A stretch of 15,695 nucleotides of DNA, taken from assembly GCA_002390425.1 (NCBI GenBank), contig DGPL01000057.1:1-15695 (forward strand), written 5' to 3'. Position numbers and translations under genes: made by a program. This document shows positions 14,593 to 15,695 of this stretch, piece by piece. Under the pieces are notes generated by a model. The model searched no databases. It saw only the letters and a program-made list of their open reading frames with translations, and was not told the DNA's origin. This DNA comes from Kordiimonadaceae bacterium UBA4441 (lineage in GTDB: Bacteria; Pseudomonadota; Alphaproteobacteria; Sphingomonadales; Emcibacteraceae). Every line of letters begins with the position of its first letter. Position 1 is the stretch's first letter.

Positions 14593-15429
14593 ATGACTGA
14601 TTTACAGGATAAAAATAGCAATAGAGATGAAGATGATAAATTATTCATACATGATCGTTGGAGTAAAATATTAAAACTGATCAGCGCCGACAATGTTACA
14701 TCCATCGAAAGTCTTTCTGATAAATTAAATGTATCGCATGCTACTATTAGAAGGGACTTGAATAAGCTTGATGAAATACAGCAGTTAAAAAGAGTGCGCG
14801 GTGGCGCTATTGCCTTAAATAATAACCAAAGAGAATTTCATAGTCTAGTTGGACAAGCGGTCCATTCTAAAAGTTCTGTTTCAAACGCAGTCGCAAAAGA
14901 AAAGATTGGAATAAAAGCGGCCGCATTACTCGAAGACGGTGAAGCAATAATTATCGACGGTGGTACAACCACAGTTCAGCTCGCTAAGGCCATCAATACA
15001 AAAAATCTTAATATATTAACCACGTCCATTTCAATTATGAATGCCTTATTTGGTAAACCAAATATCAGAATCATGATAACAGGTGGCGAAGTTTTTCAAG
15101 AACAAAAGGTTATCTTAAACCCTTATGGTGATAGTATTATCAATAAATTTTCAGCTAGTAAAATTTTTATAGGAGCACAGGCGATAACAGAGAAAGGTCT
15201 TTTGCAAACCGATCCCCTTCTTGTCCATTATGAACAGGATTTAATTAATCGTGCAGAAGAAGTTATAGTGCTTGCGGATAGCTCTAAGTTTGAAGGAAGA
15301 GGAAGTCTCGTGGTGTGTGAATTAGGCCGCATTAATAAAGTTGTAACCGATGACCATATTAATGAAAATATTCTTAAAATGCTCACACAAAATAATATTG
15401 AAGTTATCACCGTGCCATTAAGAAAATAA
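14593..15429 (+). CDS. DeoR-family transcriptional regulator, probable rhamnose repressor (Rhizobium RhaR-like)
   Basis: The 278-residue protein has an N-terminal winged helix-turn-helix (about 22-75; SIESLSDKLNVSHATIRRDL is the recognition unit, then RVRGGAI) and a C-terminal sugar-phosphate sensor domain with DGGTTT (122-127), the phosphate loop of the family, and the conserved VLADSSKF near the end. DeoR proteins usually repress sugar operons until a phosphorylated intermediate binds. Here the effector is likely L-rhamnulose-1-phosphate or a product of it, by analogy with rhizobial rhamnose loci. The start is set at ATG 14593; a TTG directly before it (14590) is an alternative. The start lies three bases after the isomerase stop without a strong ribosome site, suggesting coupled translation. 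Likely targets are the paired sites at 11084-11123. Confidence 0.9.
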   Translation: MTDLQDKNSNRDEDDKLFIHDRWSKILKLISADNVTSIESLSDKLNVSHATIRRDLNKLDEIQQLKRVRGGAIALNNNQREFHSLVGQAVHSKSSVSNAVAKEKIGIKAAALLEDGEAIIIDGGTTTVQLAKAINTKNLNILTTSISIMNALFGKPNIRIMITGGEVFQEQKVILNPYGDSIINKFSASKIFIGAQAITEKGLLQTDPLLVHYEQDLINRAEEVIVLADSSKFEGRGSLVVCELGRINKVVTDDHINENILKMLTQNNIEVITVPLRK

Positions 15430-15477
15430 ATGGAGAGTTTCTAATATTTATCTTCGATTTTCCTCTAATAACTTGAC

Positions 15478-15695
15478 CTAATCCCAAGAAGTTATTGCCT
15501 TAGCTTTCTTAAGAGGCTTCCACAGATTAATCTGTGCGGCCATCTTAGCCACTATTTTAGGGTTTTCCCTAGCCAAATTATTTGTTTCATGGGGGTCGGC
15601 TATAAGTGTTCCCCGTCAAAACCTATGAGACCATTTAAAGTATTTGCATAAGAGAGGTTTTGATCTCATCGTAATGACGTAAGGAATGAAGATGA
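15478..15695 (-). pseudogene. C-terminal remnant of a second sulfatase, interrupted by an in-frame stop
   Basis: Read on the minus strand from the window edge, the frame gives IPYVITMRSK, KYFKWSHRF, a TGA stop (15616-15618), then IADPHETNNLARENP and a helical tail ending at TAG (15478-15480). IRTDRYK-like and DPHETNNLA segments in this order are the usual end of S1 sulfatases. The residues normally forming LYDL just before DP are also missing, which agrees with small lesions near the stop. It converges with the regulator gene, 48 bases apart. The rest lies beyond the window, so it is not known whether the whole gene is decayed or only this end. A sequencing error at the stop is the main alternative. 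Confidence 0.6.

Noticed and set aside
15521..15536. Perfect 16-base palindrome CACAGATTAATCTGTG, a possible operator or terminator stem.
   Set aside because: It lies inside the coding remnant of the second sulfatase (AQINLW), has no T tract, and has no promoter nearby. Chance is the simpler explanation.

Overview
The window is AT-rich DNA from a Gram-negative bacterium, most likely a marine proteobacterium. Three exported proteins carry Sec, Tat or lipoprotein signals. The rhamnose genes resemble the Rhizobium-type set (aldolase-dehydrogenase fusion, Pseudomonas stutzeri-type isomerase, FGGY kinase, DeoR regulator) rather than the E. coli rhaBAD set. The genus cannot be told from the sequence. 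The locus reads as a use cassette for L-rhamnose from a sulfated rhamnose polymer, such as ulvan or another algal rhamnan. The named polymer is an inference; the rhamnose pathway is well supported.

Left part (1-4683): the last 18 codons of an unknown gene, then an AT-rich spacer with a hairpin repeat. Next comes a leftward pair: a secreted LamG-fold protein of unknown function and a Tat-exported, probably lipid-anchored TIM-barrel sugar isomerase/epimerase. A rightward S1 sulfatase diverges from this pair. The shared promoter region holds a near-perfect LacI-family operator (2764-2783), although no LacI regulator is present. A second copy of the hairpin repeat, in inverse orientation, follows the sulfatase.

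Middle part (4684-11042): a rightward FMN-dependent L-lactate dehydrogenase gene converges on a leftward operon. In transcription order the operon holds an NCS1-type permease, an FGGY rhamnulokinase and an alpha-L-rhamnosidase of family GH78. The rhamnosidase gene is broken: about 200-250 codons from the middle of its catalytic domain are missing, and the two remaining parts are in different reading frames.

Right part (11043-15695): a compact divergent promoter region carries two TGATCA sites, one in each core promoter. It drives the permease operon leftward and, rightward, the rhamnulose-1-phosphate aldolase/lactaldehyde dehydrogenase fusion, L-rhamnose isomerase and a DeoR-type regulator. 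At the right edge, on the minus strand, lies the C-terminus of a second sulfatase with an in-frame stop, apparently a decayed gene.

Together: the sulfatase and the (formerly intact) rhamnosidase would release L-rhamnose outside the cytoplasm; the permease would import it; the isomerase and kinase make L-rhamnulose-1-phosphate; the fusion enzyme splits it to DHAP and L-lactaldehyde and oxidises the latter to L-lactate; the lactate dehydrogenase makes pyruvate. The broken rhamnosidase and sulfatase remnant suggest that the polymer-attack end is being lost while the monosaccharide pathway is kept intact. No tRNA, rRNA, CRISPR array or intact mobile element was seen.
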